Assembly (NCBI RefSeq): GCF_029813785.1
Contig: NZ_JARVKY010000013.1
Location: 62,001-126,000 of the forward strand
Reading direction: 5' to 3'
From: Streptomyces sp. DH41
GTDB lineage: Bacteria > Actinomycetota > Actinomycetes > Streptomycetales > Streptomycetaceae
DNA length: 64,000 bases
The number at the start of each line of letters is the position of its first letter. The stretch's first letter is position 1. The translations under genes were made by a program, and so were the position numbers. Positions 25,787 through 34,385 of the stretch are shown here, in pieces. Below the pieces are notes generated by a model. It did not search any database, was not told the DNA's origin, and worked only from the letters and a program-made list of their open reading frames with translations.

Positions 25787-26506
25787 ATGACGGACCGTAA
25801 GCAGGAACTCGCCGCGAATCTGGCGAAAGTGGAAGAGCGCATCGCCGCCGCGTGCGAGGCCGTGGGCCGTCGCCGCGACGAGGTGACCCTGATCGTGGTC
25901 ACCAAGACCTACCCGGCGGACGATGTGCGCATTCTCTCGGGACTGGGCGTGCGCCATGTCGCCGAGAACCGCGACCAGGACGCGGCCCCCAAGGCCGCCG
26001 AGTGCTCGGATCTGTCGCTTTCGTGGCATTTCGTCGGCCAGTTGCAGACCAACAAGGTGCGGTCCGTGGTCGGCTACGCGGACGTCGTGCAGTCCATCGA
26101 CCGCGCCAGGCTCGTCACGGCCCTGTCCAAGGAGGCCGTGCGGGCCGGGCGCGAGGTGGGCTGCCTGCTCCAGGTCGCGCTCGACGCGGGGGAGGGCGGG
26201 CGAGGCGAGCGTGGCGGCGTCTCGCCCGGGGGAATCGAAGAGTTGGCCGACCTCGTCGCCGGATCGGAGGGGCTGCGGCTCGACGGACTGATGACCGTCG
26301 CCCCGCTCACCGGCGCATACGCGGGACGCCAACAGGCCGCCTTCGAGCGCCTCATGGATTTGTCGACCTACGTGCGCCGAACCCATCCGGCTGCGAACAT
26401 GGTCTCCGCAGGGATGAGTGCGGACCTCGAGCAGGCCGTGGCAGCCGGAGCGACACATGTGCGCGTCGGCAGTGCGGTACTCGGAGTCCGCCCCGGGCTC
26501 GGGTAA
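25787..26506 (+). CDS. pyridoxal phosphate homeostasis protein (YggS/YlmE family)
   Basis: The 239-residue alanine-racemase-like TIM-barrel protein binds PLP without known catalysis and keeps vitamin B6 and amino-acid pools balanced. The PLP lysine lies in LIVVTKTYPADDV (about residue 41). Further family segments are WHFVGQLQTNKVR, LDGLMTVAPLT and MSADLEQAVAAGATHVRVGSAVLG. The usual N-E-Y/N-x-Q motif reads VAENRDQDA here. ATG 25787 starts 6 bp after pgeF. Confidence 0.92.
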   Translation: MTDRKQELAANLAKVEERIAAACEAVGRRRDEVTLIVVTKTYPADDVRILSGLGVRHVAENRDQDAAPKAAECSDLSLSWHFVGQLQTNKVRSVVGYADVVQSIDRARLVTALSKEAVRAGREVGCLLQVALDAGEGGRGERGGVSPGGIEELADLVAGSEGLRLDGLMTVAPLTGAYAGRQQAAFERLMDLSTYVRRTHPAANMVSAGMSADLEQAVAAGATHVRVGSAVLGVRPGLG

Positions 26507-26635
26507 CGTCGCCAAGAAGTCGGACCACAGCAGAAAATATGGTCATTACCGCCGAAAGGCGGACGCAACGACCTCGTGGATCGCGGGCATTTGGCAGTCG
26601 TCAGCCGATCCACCACAGAGCGGAGGACTCAGAGC

Positions 26636-27277
26636 ATGGCCGGCGCGATGCGCAAGATGGCGGTCTACCTCGGCCTCGTGGAGGACGATGGGTACGACGG
26701 CCGGGGGTTCGACCCCGATGACGACTTCGAACCGGAACTGGACCCGGAGCCCGAGCGGGACCACCGGCGGCACGAACCGGCGCACCAGCCGCATGTGTCA
26801 CATCAGCCCCTAAGGGACGAAGAGGTACGAGTCGTACAACCGCCCGCGCAACGCGAGCCGGTGCCACGTGCCACTTCGCTCGCGGCGGAATCGGGCCGCC
26901 CGGCGCGTATCGCGCCCGTGGCATCCATCACACAAGAACGCGCGAGCCTGGAAAAGAGCGCACCGGTCATCATGCCCAAGGTCGTGTCCGAACGAGAGCC
27001 CTACCGGATCACCACGCTTCACCCCCGGACCTACAACGAGGCCCGTACCATCGGGGAACACTTCCGTGAGGCCACGCCGGTGATCATGAATCTGACTGAG
27101 ATGGATGACACAGATGCGAAGCGACTTGTCGACTTTGCGGCCGGTTTGGTGTTTGGTCTTCACGGCAGTATCGAGCGGGTGACGCAGAAGGTGTTCCTGC
27201 TGTCTCCTGCTAACGTCGATGTCACGGCGGAGGACAAGGCCCGCATCGCAGAGGGCGGGTTCTTCAACCAGAGCTGA
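26636..27277 (+). CDS. sepF: cell division protein SepF
   Basis: The 213-residue FtsZ membrane anchor has an N-terminal amphipathic helix (MRKMAVYLGLVEDDGY) that binds membrane, an acidic/His/Pro linker (about residues 20-120) and the C-terminal SepF domain (ITTLHPRTYNEARTIGEHFR, VIMNLTEMDDTDAKRLVDFAAG, FLLSPANVDVT). ATG 26636 has GGAGG nine bases upstream; a longer frame from 26576 lacks this. A 129-bp gap before it contains a small CCGCC-GAAA-GGCGG hairpin at 26549-26562. Confidence 0.95.
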   Translation: MAGAMRKMAVYLGLVEDDGYDGRGFDPDDDFEPELDPEPERDHRRHEPAHQPHVSHQPLRDEEVRVVQPPAQREPVPRATSLAAESGRPARIAPVASITQERASLEKSAPVIMPKVVSEREPYRITTLHPRTYNEARTIGEHFREATPVIMNLTEMDDTDAKRLVDFAAGLVFGLHGSIERVTQKVFLLSPANVDVTAEDKARIAEGGFFNQS

Positions 27278-27358
27278 GACGCACCACCGGTACAGAGCAA
27301 GAACGCGGATCCGAGAACGGGTCCGAGAGATGGTTCAGGGGAGAGGGAAGCACAGGTC

Positions 27359-27643
27359 ATGAGCGTGGTCCTGGATGTCGTCTACATCGCGCTGATGTGC
27401 TTCCTCATCGTGCTCATCTTCCGGTTGGTCATGGACTACGTGTTCCAGTTCGCCCGCTCGTGGCAACCCGGCAAGGCGATGGTGGTCGTTCTGGAGGCCA
27501 CCTACACTGTCACCGATCCACCGTTGAAGCTTCTGCGGCGGTTCATCCCGCCGCTGCGTCTCGGGGGCGTGGCGCTCGACCTGTCCTTCTTCGTACTGAT
27601 GATCATCGTCTACATCCTGATCTCGATCGTGAGCCAGCTGTGA
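27359..27643 (+). CDS. sepG: YggT/YlmG family membrane protein (SepG)
   Basis: The 94-residue protein has two membrane helices, VVLDVVYIALMCFLIVLIF at about 3-21 and LDLSFFVLMIIVYILISIV at about 73-91, around a conserved amphipathic loop (TDPPLKLLRRFIPPLRLGGV). In Streptomyces the protein encoded here is described as SepG, which positions SsgB and the Z-ring during sporulation and affects nucleoid shape. ATG 27359 follows GAGAGGGAAG. It lies between sepF and divIVA with short gaps of 81 and 55 bp. Confidence 0.9.
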   Translation: MSVVLDVVYIALMCFLIVLIFRLVMDYVFQFARSWQPGKAMVVVLEATYTVTDPPLKLLRRFIPPLRLGGVALDLSFFVLMIIVYILISIVSQL

Positions 27644-27698
27644 GCGATGACAGAGATACGGGCTTGCCGAATGCCGACGACAACGTTGAGGTGAAGAG

Positions 27699-28895
27699 AT
27701 GCCGTTGACCCCCGAGGACGTGCGGAACAAGCAGTTCACGACCGTCCGCCTCCGAGAAGGCTATGACGAGGACGAGGTCGATGCCTTCCTCGATGAAGTC
27801 GAAGCCGAACTGACCCGCCTGCTCCGCGAGAACGAGGACCTGCGGGCCAAGCTGGCCGCGGCGACGCGCGCGGCTGCGCAGAACCAGCAGAACATGCGCA
27901 AGCCTCCGGAACCGCCGCAGGACCAGCAGCAGCAACAGCAGCATCAGCAGCAGCACCCGCCGCAGCAGGGGGGTATGCCGCAGCAGGGCATGCGAGGTCC
28001 CGGTGCTCCGGTGCCCGCCGGCATATCGGGCCCGCCGCAGCAGCAGATGGGTGGCCCCATGGGTGGTCCGCCCCAGCTGCCGAGCGGTGCCCCGCAGCTG
28101 CCCGCCGGCCCCGGCGGACAGGGCGGCCCGCAGGGTCCCGGCCCGATGGGTCAGGGTCCGGGGCCGATGGGCCAGGGCGGCCCCGGACCGATGCAGGGCC
28201 AGATGGGCCCCGGTCCGATGGGCGGCCCCATGGGCGGCCCGCAGGGGCACGGCGGTCCTGGTGGCCCCGGCATGCCCGGTCAGGGCGGCCCCGGCGGCGA
28301 CAGCGCCGCGCGTGTCCTCTCGCTGGCCCAGCAGACCGCCGACCAGGCGATCGCCGAGGCCCGTTCCGAGGCCAACAAGATCGTCGGCGAGGCACGTTCG
28401 CGTGCCGAGGGTCTTGAGCGGGACGCCCGGGCCAAGGCGGACGCCCTGGAGCGGGACGCGCAGGAGAAGCACCGCGTCGCGATGGGCTCCCTGGAGTCCG
28501 CCCGCGCCACGCTGGAGCGCAAGGTCGAGGACCTGCGCGGCTTCGAGCGCGAGTACCGGACGCGGCTGAAGTCGTACCTGGAGTCGCAGCTGCGTCAGCT
28601 GGAGACCCAGGCGGACGACTCGCTCGCCCCGCCGCGTACGCCCGCGACGGCCTCTCTGCCGCCGTCCCCGGCGCCTTCCATGGCACCGGCCGGCGCGAGT
28701 GCCCCGTCGTACGGCGGCGGCAACCAGTCGATGGGCAACGGGCCGAGCCAGAACGGTCCGTCCTACGGCGGTCAGCAGCAGATGTCGCCCGCGATGACCC
28801 AGCCGATGGCTCCGGTGCGGCCGCAGGGGCCGTCGCCGATGGGACAGGCGCCTTCGCCGATGCGCGGGTTCCTGATCGACGAGGACGACAACTGA
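27699..28895 (+). CDS. divIVA: polar growth protein DivIVA
   Basis: The 398-residue coiled-coil protein marks hyphal tips and drives apical growth, and is essential in Streptomyces. The N-terminal DivIVA lipid-binding domain (MPLTPEDVRNKQFTTVRLRE, then YDEDEVDAFLDEVEAELTRLLREN) is followed by a roughly 130-residue linker rich in Gln, Pro, Gly and Met (about 70-200). A second long coiled coil (RVLSLAQQTADQAIAEARSEA through ESQLRQLETQ) and a disordered tail ending FLIDEDDN come next. ATG 27699 has a GAGGTGAAG site. An intrinsic terminator lies 44 bases after the stop, closing the dcw run. Confidence 0.96.
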   Translation: MPLTPEDVRNKQFTTVRLREGYDEDEVDAFLDEVEAELTRLLRENEDLRAKLAAATRAAAQNQQNMRKPPEPPQDQQQQQQHQQQHPPQQGGMPQQGMRGPGAPVPAGISGPPQQQMGGPMGGPPQLPSGAPQLPAGPGGQGGPQGPGPMGQGPGPMGQGGPGPMQGQMGPGPMGGPMGGPQGHGGPGGPGMPGQGGPGGDSAARVLSLAQQTADQAIAEARSEANKIVGEARSRAEGLERDARAKADALERDAQEKHRVAMGSLESARATLERKVEDLRGFEREYRTRLKSYLESQLRQLETQADDSLAPPRTPATASLPPSPAPSMAPAGASAPSYGGGNQSMGNGPSQNGPSYGGQQQMSPAMTQPMAPVRPQGPSPMGQAPSPMRGFLIDEDDN

Positions 28896-28938
28896 CGGGT
28901 TGACGAACGGTAGTACGGCGTAGCCGTCGGCAGCGTTC

Positions 28939-28978
28939 AGGGCGGGCCCCGGGTTTCTGACCCGGGGCCCGCCCTTTT
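28939..28978 (+). terminator. intrinsic terminator after divIVA
   Basis: A perfect 16-bp stem with arms 28939-28954 and 28960-28975 and a 5-base loop TTCTG is followed by TTTT. Confidence 0.92.
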
Positions 28979-29032
28979 GCCGCGCGCGGGGCCGGTGCGC
29001 CACCCCGTGCGGGCGCGGCTGTGCCGGCATGA

Positions 29033-29068
29033 CGAAAGGCCCAGCCCCCGCGGGGACCGGGCCTTTCG
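29033..29068 (-). terminator. terminator after ileS
   Basis: Ten-bp inverted repeat CGAAAGGCCC (29033-29042) / GGGCCTTTCG (29059-29068), with a CCCC/GGGG inner stem, eight bases past the ileS stop on the minus strand. Confidence 0.75.
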
Positions 29069-29075
29069 CGGTCGG

Positions 29076-32000
29076 TTACCGCTTGCGCAGACGGAACGTC
29101 AGGGACAGCCCCTCGTCCGTGAACGGGGCGCCGTACGTGTCGTCCGCCTCGCCCTGGCCGAAGTCCGTCGCGAGGACCTCGTCGGAGATCAGGTCCGAGT
29201 GGCCGGTCAGGGCGGCGATCGTCGCCGGGTCCGTGGCCGTCCACCGCAGCGCGATCCGGTCGGCCACGTCGAGGCCGCTGTTCTTGCGGGCCTCCTGGAT
29301 CAGGCGGATCGCGTCCCGGGCGAGGCCCGCCAGGCGGAGCTCCTCGGTGATCTCCAGGTCCAGGGCGACGGTGGCGCCCGAGTCGGAGGCGACCGACCAG
29401 CCTTCGCGCGGCGTCTCCGTGATGATCACCTCGTCGGGAGCGAGGGTGACCGTCTCACCGTCGACCTCCACCGAGGCCGTGCCCTCGCGCAGGGCGAGGG
29501 AGAGCGCGGCGGCGTCCGCGTTCGCGACGGCCTTCGCGACGTCCTGGACGCGCTTGCCGAACCGCTTGCCCAGCGCACGGAAGTTGGCCTTCGCCGTCGT
29601 GTCGACGAGGGAGCCGCCGACCTCGCTCAGCGACGCGAGGGACTCGACGTTCAGCTCCTCCGTGATCTGCGAGTGCAGCTCGGGGGAGAGCGTCTCGAAG
29701 CCCGCCACCGCGATCAGCGCGCGCCTGAGCGGCTGCCGGGTCTTGACGCCCGACTCGGCGCGCGTGGCGCGGCCCAGCTCGACCAGGCGGCGGACCAGGA
29801 CCATCTGCTTCGACAGCTCGGGGTCGATCGCCGACAGGTCCGCCTGTGGCCAGGTGGACAGGTGCACGGACTCGGGGGCGCCCGGGGTGACCGGAACGAC
29901 CAGGTCCTGCCAGACCCGCTCGGTGATGAACGGGGTCAGCGGGGCCATGAGCCTGGTGACCGTCTCGACGACCTCGTGCAGCGTGCGCAGCGCCGCCTTG
30001 TCGCCCTGCCAGAAGCGGCGGCGGGAGCGGCGTACGTACCAGTTCGACAGGTCGTCGACGAACGCGGACAGCAGCTTGCCGGCGCGCTGGGTGTCGTAGG
30101 CGTCCAGCGCCTGCGTGACCTGGTCGGTCAGGGCGTGCAGTTCGGAGAGCAGCCAGCGGTCCAGCACCGGGCGGTCGGCCGGGGCCGGGTCGGCCTCGCT
30201 CGGCGCCCAGCCCGTGGTGCGGGCGTACAGGGCCTGGAAGGCGACCGTGTTCCAGTAGGTGAGGAGCGTCTTGCGGACGACCTCCTGGATGGTGCCGTGG
30301 CCGACGCGGCGGGCCGCCCACGGGGAGCCGCCGGCCGCCATGAACCACCGGACGGCGTCGGCGCCGTGCCGGTCCATCAGCGGGACCGGGTCCAGGGTGT
30401 TGCCGAGGTGCTTGGACATCTTGCGGCCGTCCTCGGCGAGGATGTGGCCGAGGCAGACGACGTTCTCGTAGCTCGACTTGTCGAAGACGAGGGTGCCGAC
30501 CGCCATCAGTGTGTAGAACCAGCCGCGGGTCTGGTCGATGGCCTCGGAGATGAACTGCGCCGGGTAGCGGGACTCGAACAGTTCCTTGTTCTTGTGCGGG
30601 TAGCCCCACTGCGCGAACGGCATCGAACCCGAGTCGTACCAGGCGTCGATGACCTCCGGCACGCGCGTGGCCGTCCTGCCGCACCCGTCCTGCGGGCAGG
30701 CGAAGGTGACCTCGTCGATGTACGGGCGGTGCGGGTCCAGGGCGGACTGGTCGGTGCCGGTCAGTTCGGTCAGTTCGGCGCGGGAGCCGGCGACCGTGAG
30801 GTGGTCGTCCTCGCAGCGCCAGATGGGCAGCGGGGTGCCCCAGTAGCGGTTGCGGGAGAGCGCCCAGTCGATGTTGTTGTCCAGCCAGTCGCCGTACCGG
30901 CCGTGCTTGACCGAGTCCGGGAACCAGTTGGTCTTCTCGTTCTCCTCGAGGAGACGGTCCTTGACGGCGGTGGTGCGGATGTACCAGGACGGCTGCGCGT
31001 AGTACAGCAGCGCGGTGTGGCAGCGCCAGCAGTGCGGGTAGCTGTGCTCGTACGGGATGTGCCTGAAGAGCAGGCCCCGGGTGTCCAGGTCCTCCGTCAG
31101 CTTTTCGTCGGCCTTCTTGAAGAAGACGCCGCCGACCAGCGGGACGTCCTCCTCGAAGGTGCCGTCCGGGCGGACGGGGTTGACCACCGGCAGGCCGTAG
31201 GAGCGGCAGACCTTGAGGTCGTCCTCACCGAAGGCGGGGGACTGGTGGACCAGACCCGTGCCGTCCTCGGTGGTGACGTAGTCGGCGTTCACCACGTAGT
31301 GCGCCGGCTCCGCGAACTCCACCAGCTCGAACGGCCGCTGGTACGTCCAGCGCTCCATCTCGGCGCCGGTGAAGGACTGCCCGGTGGTCTCCCAGCCCTC
31401 GCCGAGGGCCTTGGCGACCAGCGGCTCGGCGACGACCAGCTTCTCCTCGCCGTTCGTCGCGACGACGTAGGTGACGTCGGGGTGTGCTGCGACCGCGGTG
31501 TTGGAGACCAGGGTCCACGGGGTCGTCGTCCAGACGACCAGCGCGGCCTCGCCTGCCAGCGGACCGGAGGTCAGCGGGAAGCGGACGTAGACGGACGGGT
31601 CGACGACCGTCTCGTAGCCCTGCGCCAGCTCGTGGTCGGACAGGCCGGTGCCGCAGCGGGGGCACCAGGGGGCGACGCGGTGGTCCTGGACCAGCAGGCC
31701 CTTGTCGAAGATCTCCTTCAACGACCACCAGACGGACTCGATGTACTCGGGGTCCATCGTGCGGTACGGGTCCTGGAGGTCTGCCCAGTAGCCCATGCGG
31801 GTGGTGAGCTCTTCGAAGGCGTCGGTGTGGCGGGTCACCGACTCGCGGCACTTGGCGTTGAACTCGGCGATGCCGTACGCCTCGATGTCCTGCTTCCCGG
31901 AGAAGCCGAGCTCCTTCTCCACCGCCAGCTCGACCGGCAGACCGTGGCAGTCCCAGCCGGCCTTGCGGCCCACGTGGTACCCGCGCATGGTGCGGAAGCG

Positions 32001-32222
32001 GGGGAAGACGTCCTTGAAGACGCGGGCTTCGATGTGGTGGGCGCCCGGCATGCCGTTGGCGGTGGGCGGGCCCTCGTAGAACACCCACTCGGGGCGGCCC
32101 TCGGACTGCTCCAGGCTCTTGGCGAAGATCTTCTGCTCGCGCCAGAAGTCGAGCACCGCGTGTTCGAGCGCGGGCAGGTCGACCTGGGCGGGCACCTGGC
32201 GGTACTGCGGCTGCGTATTCAA
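29076..32222 (-). CDS. ileS: isoleucyl-tRNA synthetase
   Basis: The 1048-residue class I synthetase charges tRNA-Ile. The HIGH-equivalent region reads PTANGMPGAHHIEARVFKDV, the nearby GWDCHGLPVELAVEKELGF is typical, and the second signature is KMSKHLGNTLDPV (KMSKH rather than KMSKS). The CP1 editing domain contains the TTPWTL motif (VVWTTTPWTLVSNTAVAAHP). The length and CP1 region suit IleRS rather than LeuRS or ValRS, and the T-box leader with an AUC specifier agrees. TTG 32222 is chosen because GGAGG ends seven bases upstream (minus strand) and the family sequence begins just after it. Upstream in-frame codons lie inside the leader. Confidence 0.94.
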   Translation of the reverse strand: MNTQPQYRQVPAQVDLPALEHAVLDFWREQKIFAKSLEQSEGRPEWVFYEGPPTANGMPGAHHIEARVFKDVFPRFRTMRGYHVGRKAGWDCHGLPVELAVEKELGFSGKQDIEAYGIAEFNAKCRESVTRHTDAFEELTTRMGYWADLQDPYRTMDPEYIESVWWSLKEIFDKGLLVQDHRVAPWCPRCGTGLSDHELAQGYETVVDPSVYVRFPLTSGPLAGEAALVVWTTTPWTLVSNTAVAAHPDVTYVVATNGEEKLVVAEPLVAKALGEGWETTGQSFTGAEMERWTYQRPFELVEFAEPAHYVVNADYVTTEDGTGLVHQSPAFGEDDLKVCRSYGLPVVNPVRPDGTFEEDVPLVGGVFFKKADEKLTEDLDTRGLLFRHIPYEHSYPHCWRCHTALLYYAQPSWYIRTTAVKDRLLEENEKTNWFPDSVKHGRYGDWLDNNIDWALSRNRYWGTPLPIWRCEDDHLTVAGSRAELTELTGTDQSALDPHRPYIDEVTFACPQDGCGRTATRVPEVIDAWYDSGSMPFAQWGYPHKNKELFESRYPAQFISEAIDQTRGWFYTLMAVGTLVFDKSSYENVVCLGHILAEDGRKMSKHLGNTLDPVPLMDRHGADAVRWFMAAGGSPWAARRVGHGTIQEVVRKTLLTYWNTVAFQALYARTTGWAPSEADPAPADRPVLDRWLLSELHALTDQVTQALDAYDTQRAGKLLSAFVDDLSNWYVRRSRRRFWQGDKAALRTLHEVVETVTRLMAPLTPFITERVWQDLVVPVTPGAPESVHLSTWPQADLSAIDPELSKQMVLVRRLVELGRATRAESGVKTRQPLRRALIAVAGFETLSPELHSQITEELNVESLASLSEVGGSLVDTTAKANFRALGKRFGKRVQDVAKAVANADAAALSLALREGTASVEVDGETVTLAPDEVIITETPREGWSVASDSGATVALDLEITEELRLAGLARDAIRLIQEARKNSGLDVADRIALRWTATDPATIAALTGHSDLISDEVLATDFGQGEADDTYGAPFTDEGLSLTFRLRKR

Positions 32223-32510
32223 CGAGCTTCCTCCGGCGGACGTGCTGCCTTCCGTCGGAGGGACGAGAGCTGTGCTCCCGCGGTACCACCCTCCTTGGCT
32301 CCCCGGTGCTTCGTGTGCGCCGGTGAGCCCCCTCATTGGGGTCGCGAGCCGGTTCTACTCGCCGTGACCGTCCCGTCACGGCTTTCCTCCGGCGGCTCCG
32401 GGGTGATCTTCACGTCGCGCTCGCCCCCGGGCTCACACCGTCCCCGGGTCGCTCTGGGCCGCTTACGCCGCTACTCGTCCCCATCCACGCCTTTCGCTGC
32501 GCCCAGTGTA
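32223..32510 (-). promoter_or_regulatory. T-box riboswitch leader of ileS (translational type)
   Basis: On the minus strand the canonical T-box UGGUACCGCGG lies at 32278-32288. The sequence GGAGGG just 5' of it (32289-32294) can pair with CCCUCC (32257-32262) to form the antisequestrator. CCCUCC can instead pair with the ileS ribosome site GGAGG (32230-32234) in a hairpin with arms 32230-32240 and 32251-32261 (10 of 11 pairs). The two structures exclude each other, so uncharged tRNA-Ile should free the ribosome site. An AUC candidate specifier lies at 32405-32407 in GAAGAUCACC, and a -10-like TACACT at 32505-32510. Translational ileS T-boxes are known in actinobacteria. Confidence 0.85.
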
Positions 32511-32816
32511 CGGCGCCGCGCGGACAGCGGCCGACCGGTTTTCGGCACCGCGGGGAGCGGGGGCGCTCCAGGGCCTCCGTCAGGCTGGGCGTGACCCGAA
32601 TGCCGTCGAGGGCGTCCGGCTCCCGGGCGGTCCGGCCGGGCGGAGTCGCGGCGGATTACCGCGCGGGGAGCTGGGCACAACGCATGCATGCTCGCCGCGC
32701 GGCGCACGGTGGGCGGGCGAATCGGGCGGCGTGCCCCGTTGCCGCGGGACCCGAGTCGATTTATCGTCCCAGCACGATTCGCGCGCAAGATCGCAATATG
32801 TGAAGGGGCCGCGGCC
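32511..32816. other. divergent interval between ileS leader and TraR/DksA gene
   Basis: About 306 bp that should hold the promoters of both divergent transcripts. Apart from the TACACT hexamer at its ileS edge and the GAAGGGG ribosome site at 32802-32808, I see no distinct element and no gene. Confidence 0.5.
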
Positions 32817-33605
32817 ATGGTGGGGAAGAAGACCGCCGTACAGCAGTCGGAGGCGACTGCGAAGAAGACCGCGGCGAAGAAGGCCGCGGCGGAGGAGAGC
32901 ACCGCGGCGAAGAAGACGGCGGAGAAGAACACGGCGGAGAAGAGAACGGCAGAGACGACGGCAGAGGACGCGGCAGAGAAGACCGCGGCGAAGCGGCAGG
33001 GTCCGGCGAGCAGGACCGCGGCGAAGAAGACCGTGGCGAAGAAGACCGCGGCCAAGAAGAGCACGGCGAAGAAGAGCACGGCCAAGAAGGCGGGCGCGGC
33101 CGAGGCCGCGGAGCAGACGGGAGCCACGACGGTGGTTGCGAAGAAGACTCCTGGCACGGCCACGGCGGCCAAGTCCGCCGTTCCCAAGGCCCGCGGCGCC
33201 GCGGACCCCGGTGACCTCGCGGTACGCCCCGGCGAGGATCCCTGGACGCCACAGGAGGTCGAGGAGGCGCGCGGCGAGCTGCAGTCCGAGTCCGACCGGC
33301 TGCGCTCCGAGATCGACTCCTCCGAGCGGTCGCTGCAGGGCATGATGCGGGACTCCGGGGACGGCGCGGGCGACGACGAGGCGGACACCGGCAGCAAGAA
33401 CATCACGCGCGAACACGAACTGGCGCTGGCCGCCACCGCGCGTGAGGTGCTCACCCAGACCGAGCGCGCCCTGGAACGCCTGGACGCGGGCACCTACGGC
33501 CTGTGCGAGAACTGCGGCAACCCCATCGGCAAGGCGCGCATGCAGGCCTTCCCGAGGGCCACCCTGTGCGTCGAGTGCAAGCAGAAGCAGGAGCGCCGGT
33601 ACTGA
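32817..33605 (+). CDS. TraR/DksA family zinc-finger protein with Lys/Ala-rich N-terminus
   Basis: The 262-residue protein ends in a DksA-type C4 zinc finger (LCENCGNPI ... ATLCVECKQKQERRY) preceded by the family coiled coil (VEEARGELQSESDRLRSEID ... REHELALAATAREVLTQTERALERLDAGTYG). The first 120 residues are a histone H1-like run of AAKKTAAKK/STAKK repeats, probably disordered and able to bind nucleic acid. DksA relatives enter the RNA polymerase secondary channel. The acidic tip residues of true DksA are not clear here, so the role is uncertain. ATG 32817 has GAAGGGG eight bases upstream. Confidence 0.88.
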   Translation: MVGKKTAVQQSEATAKKTAAKKAAAEESTAAKKTAEKNTAEKRTAETTAEDAAEKTAAKRQGPASRTAAKKTVAKKTAAKKSTAKKSTAKKAGAAEAAEQTGATTVVAKKTPGTATAAKSAVPKARGAADPGDLAVRPGEDPWTPQEVEEARGELQSESDRLRSEIDSSERSLQGMMRDSGDGAGDDEADTGSKNITREHELALAATAREVLTQTERALERLDAGTYGLCENCGNPIGKARMQAFPRATLCVECKQKQERRY

Positions 33606-33714
33606 TCCGCCGCCGTTCGCCGCCGTCCGCCTCCGTATGCGTCCTGAGCACGTACGGGACGCAGGACGTGCCGTACCCTCGTCCTCAGTCAGGTACCTAG
33701 GTTGAGGGACTCAC

Positions 33715-34308
33715 GTGGCAGAGGCGGAGCGCATCATCGGTACGCCGGACACCCCGGACGCGGCCGGGGACGGACAGGAGCGGCCCGACGCCGAGCAGGA
33801 GCAGCCCCCGGAGCGCCCCCGGGGCAAGCGGCGGATCGCCGTGCTGTTCGCGGTCGCCGCGTTCGCGTACCTCCTCGACCTGGTCAGCAAGATGATCGTG
33901 GTCGCCAAGCTGGAGCACCAGGAGCCCATCGAGATCGTCGGGGACTGGCTGCGGTTCGTGGCGATCCGCAACGCGGGCGCGGCCTTCGGCTTCGGCGAGG
34001 CCTTCACCGTGATCTTCACGGTGATCGCGGCGTCCGTGATCGTCGTGATCGCCCGCCTCGCGCGCAAGCTCTACAGCCTGCCGTGGGCGATCGCGCTCGG
34101 CATGCTGCTGGGCGGCGCCCTCGGCAACCTCACCGACCGGATCTTCCGCGCGCCCGGCGTCTTCCAGGGCGCGGTCGTGGACTTCATCGCGCCCAAGCAC
34201 TTCGCCGTCTTCAACCTCGCCGACTCGGCGATCGTCTGCGGTGGCATCCTGATCGTGATCCTCTCCTTCCGGGGCCTGGACCCGGACGGGACCGTCCACA
34301 AGGACTGA
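33715..34308 (+). CDS. lspA: lipoprotein signal peptidase II
   Basis: The 197-residue aspartyl protease removes signal peptides from prolipoproteins in the membrane. Four membrane helices follow a 40-residue acidic cytoplasmic N-terminus. The catalytic Asp motifs are NLTDRIFRAPG and FNLADSAIVCGG, and NAGAAFGFGEAF is also conserved. GTG 33715 has GAGGGA upstream. The rluD gene follows 77 bp downstream. Confidence 0.94.
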   Translation: MAEAERIIGTPDTPDAAGDGQERPDAEQEQPPERPRGKRRIAVLFAVAAFAYLLDLVSKMIVVAKLEHQEPIEIVGDWLRFVAIRNAGAAFGFGEAFTVIFTVIAASVIVVIARLARKLYSLPWAIALGMLLGGALGNLTDRIFRAPGVFQGAVVDFIAPKHFAVFNLADSAIVCGGILIVILSFRGLDPDGTVHKD

Positions 34309-34373
34309 CCGTCGACAAGGGCTGACCGTCCGCGAGGACTGAGCGCGCGTTCGGGTGTGTCCGGTCCGTCCGG

Positions 34374-34379
34374 CATACT
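34374..34379 (+). promoter_or_regulatory. candidate -10 element for a leaderless rluD transcript
   Basis: CATACT at 34374-34379 lies six bases before the rluD GTG at 34386, and no ribosome site precedes that start. This spacing fits transcription beginning at the start codon. No good -35 is visible. Confidence 0.4.
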
Positions 34380-34385
34380 CGACGG

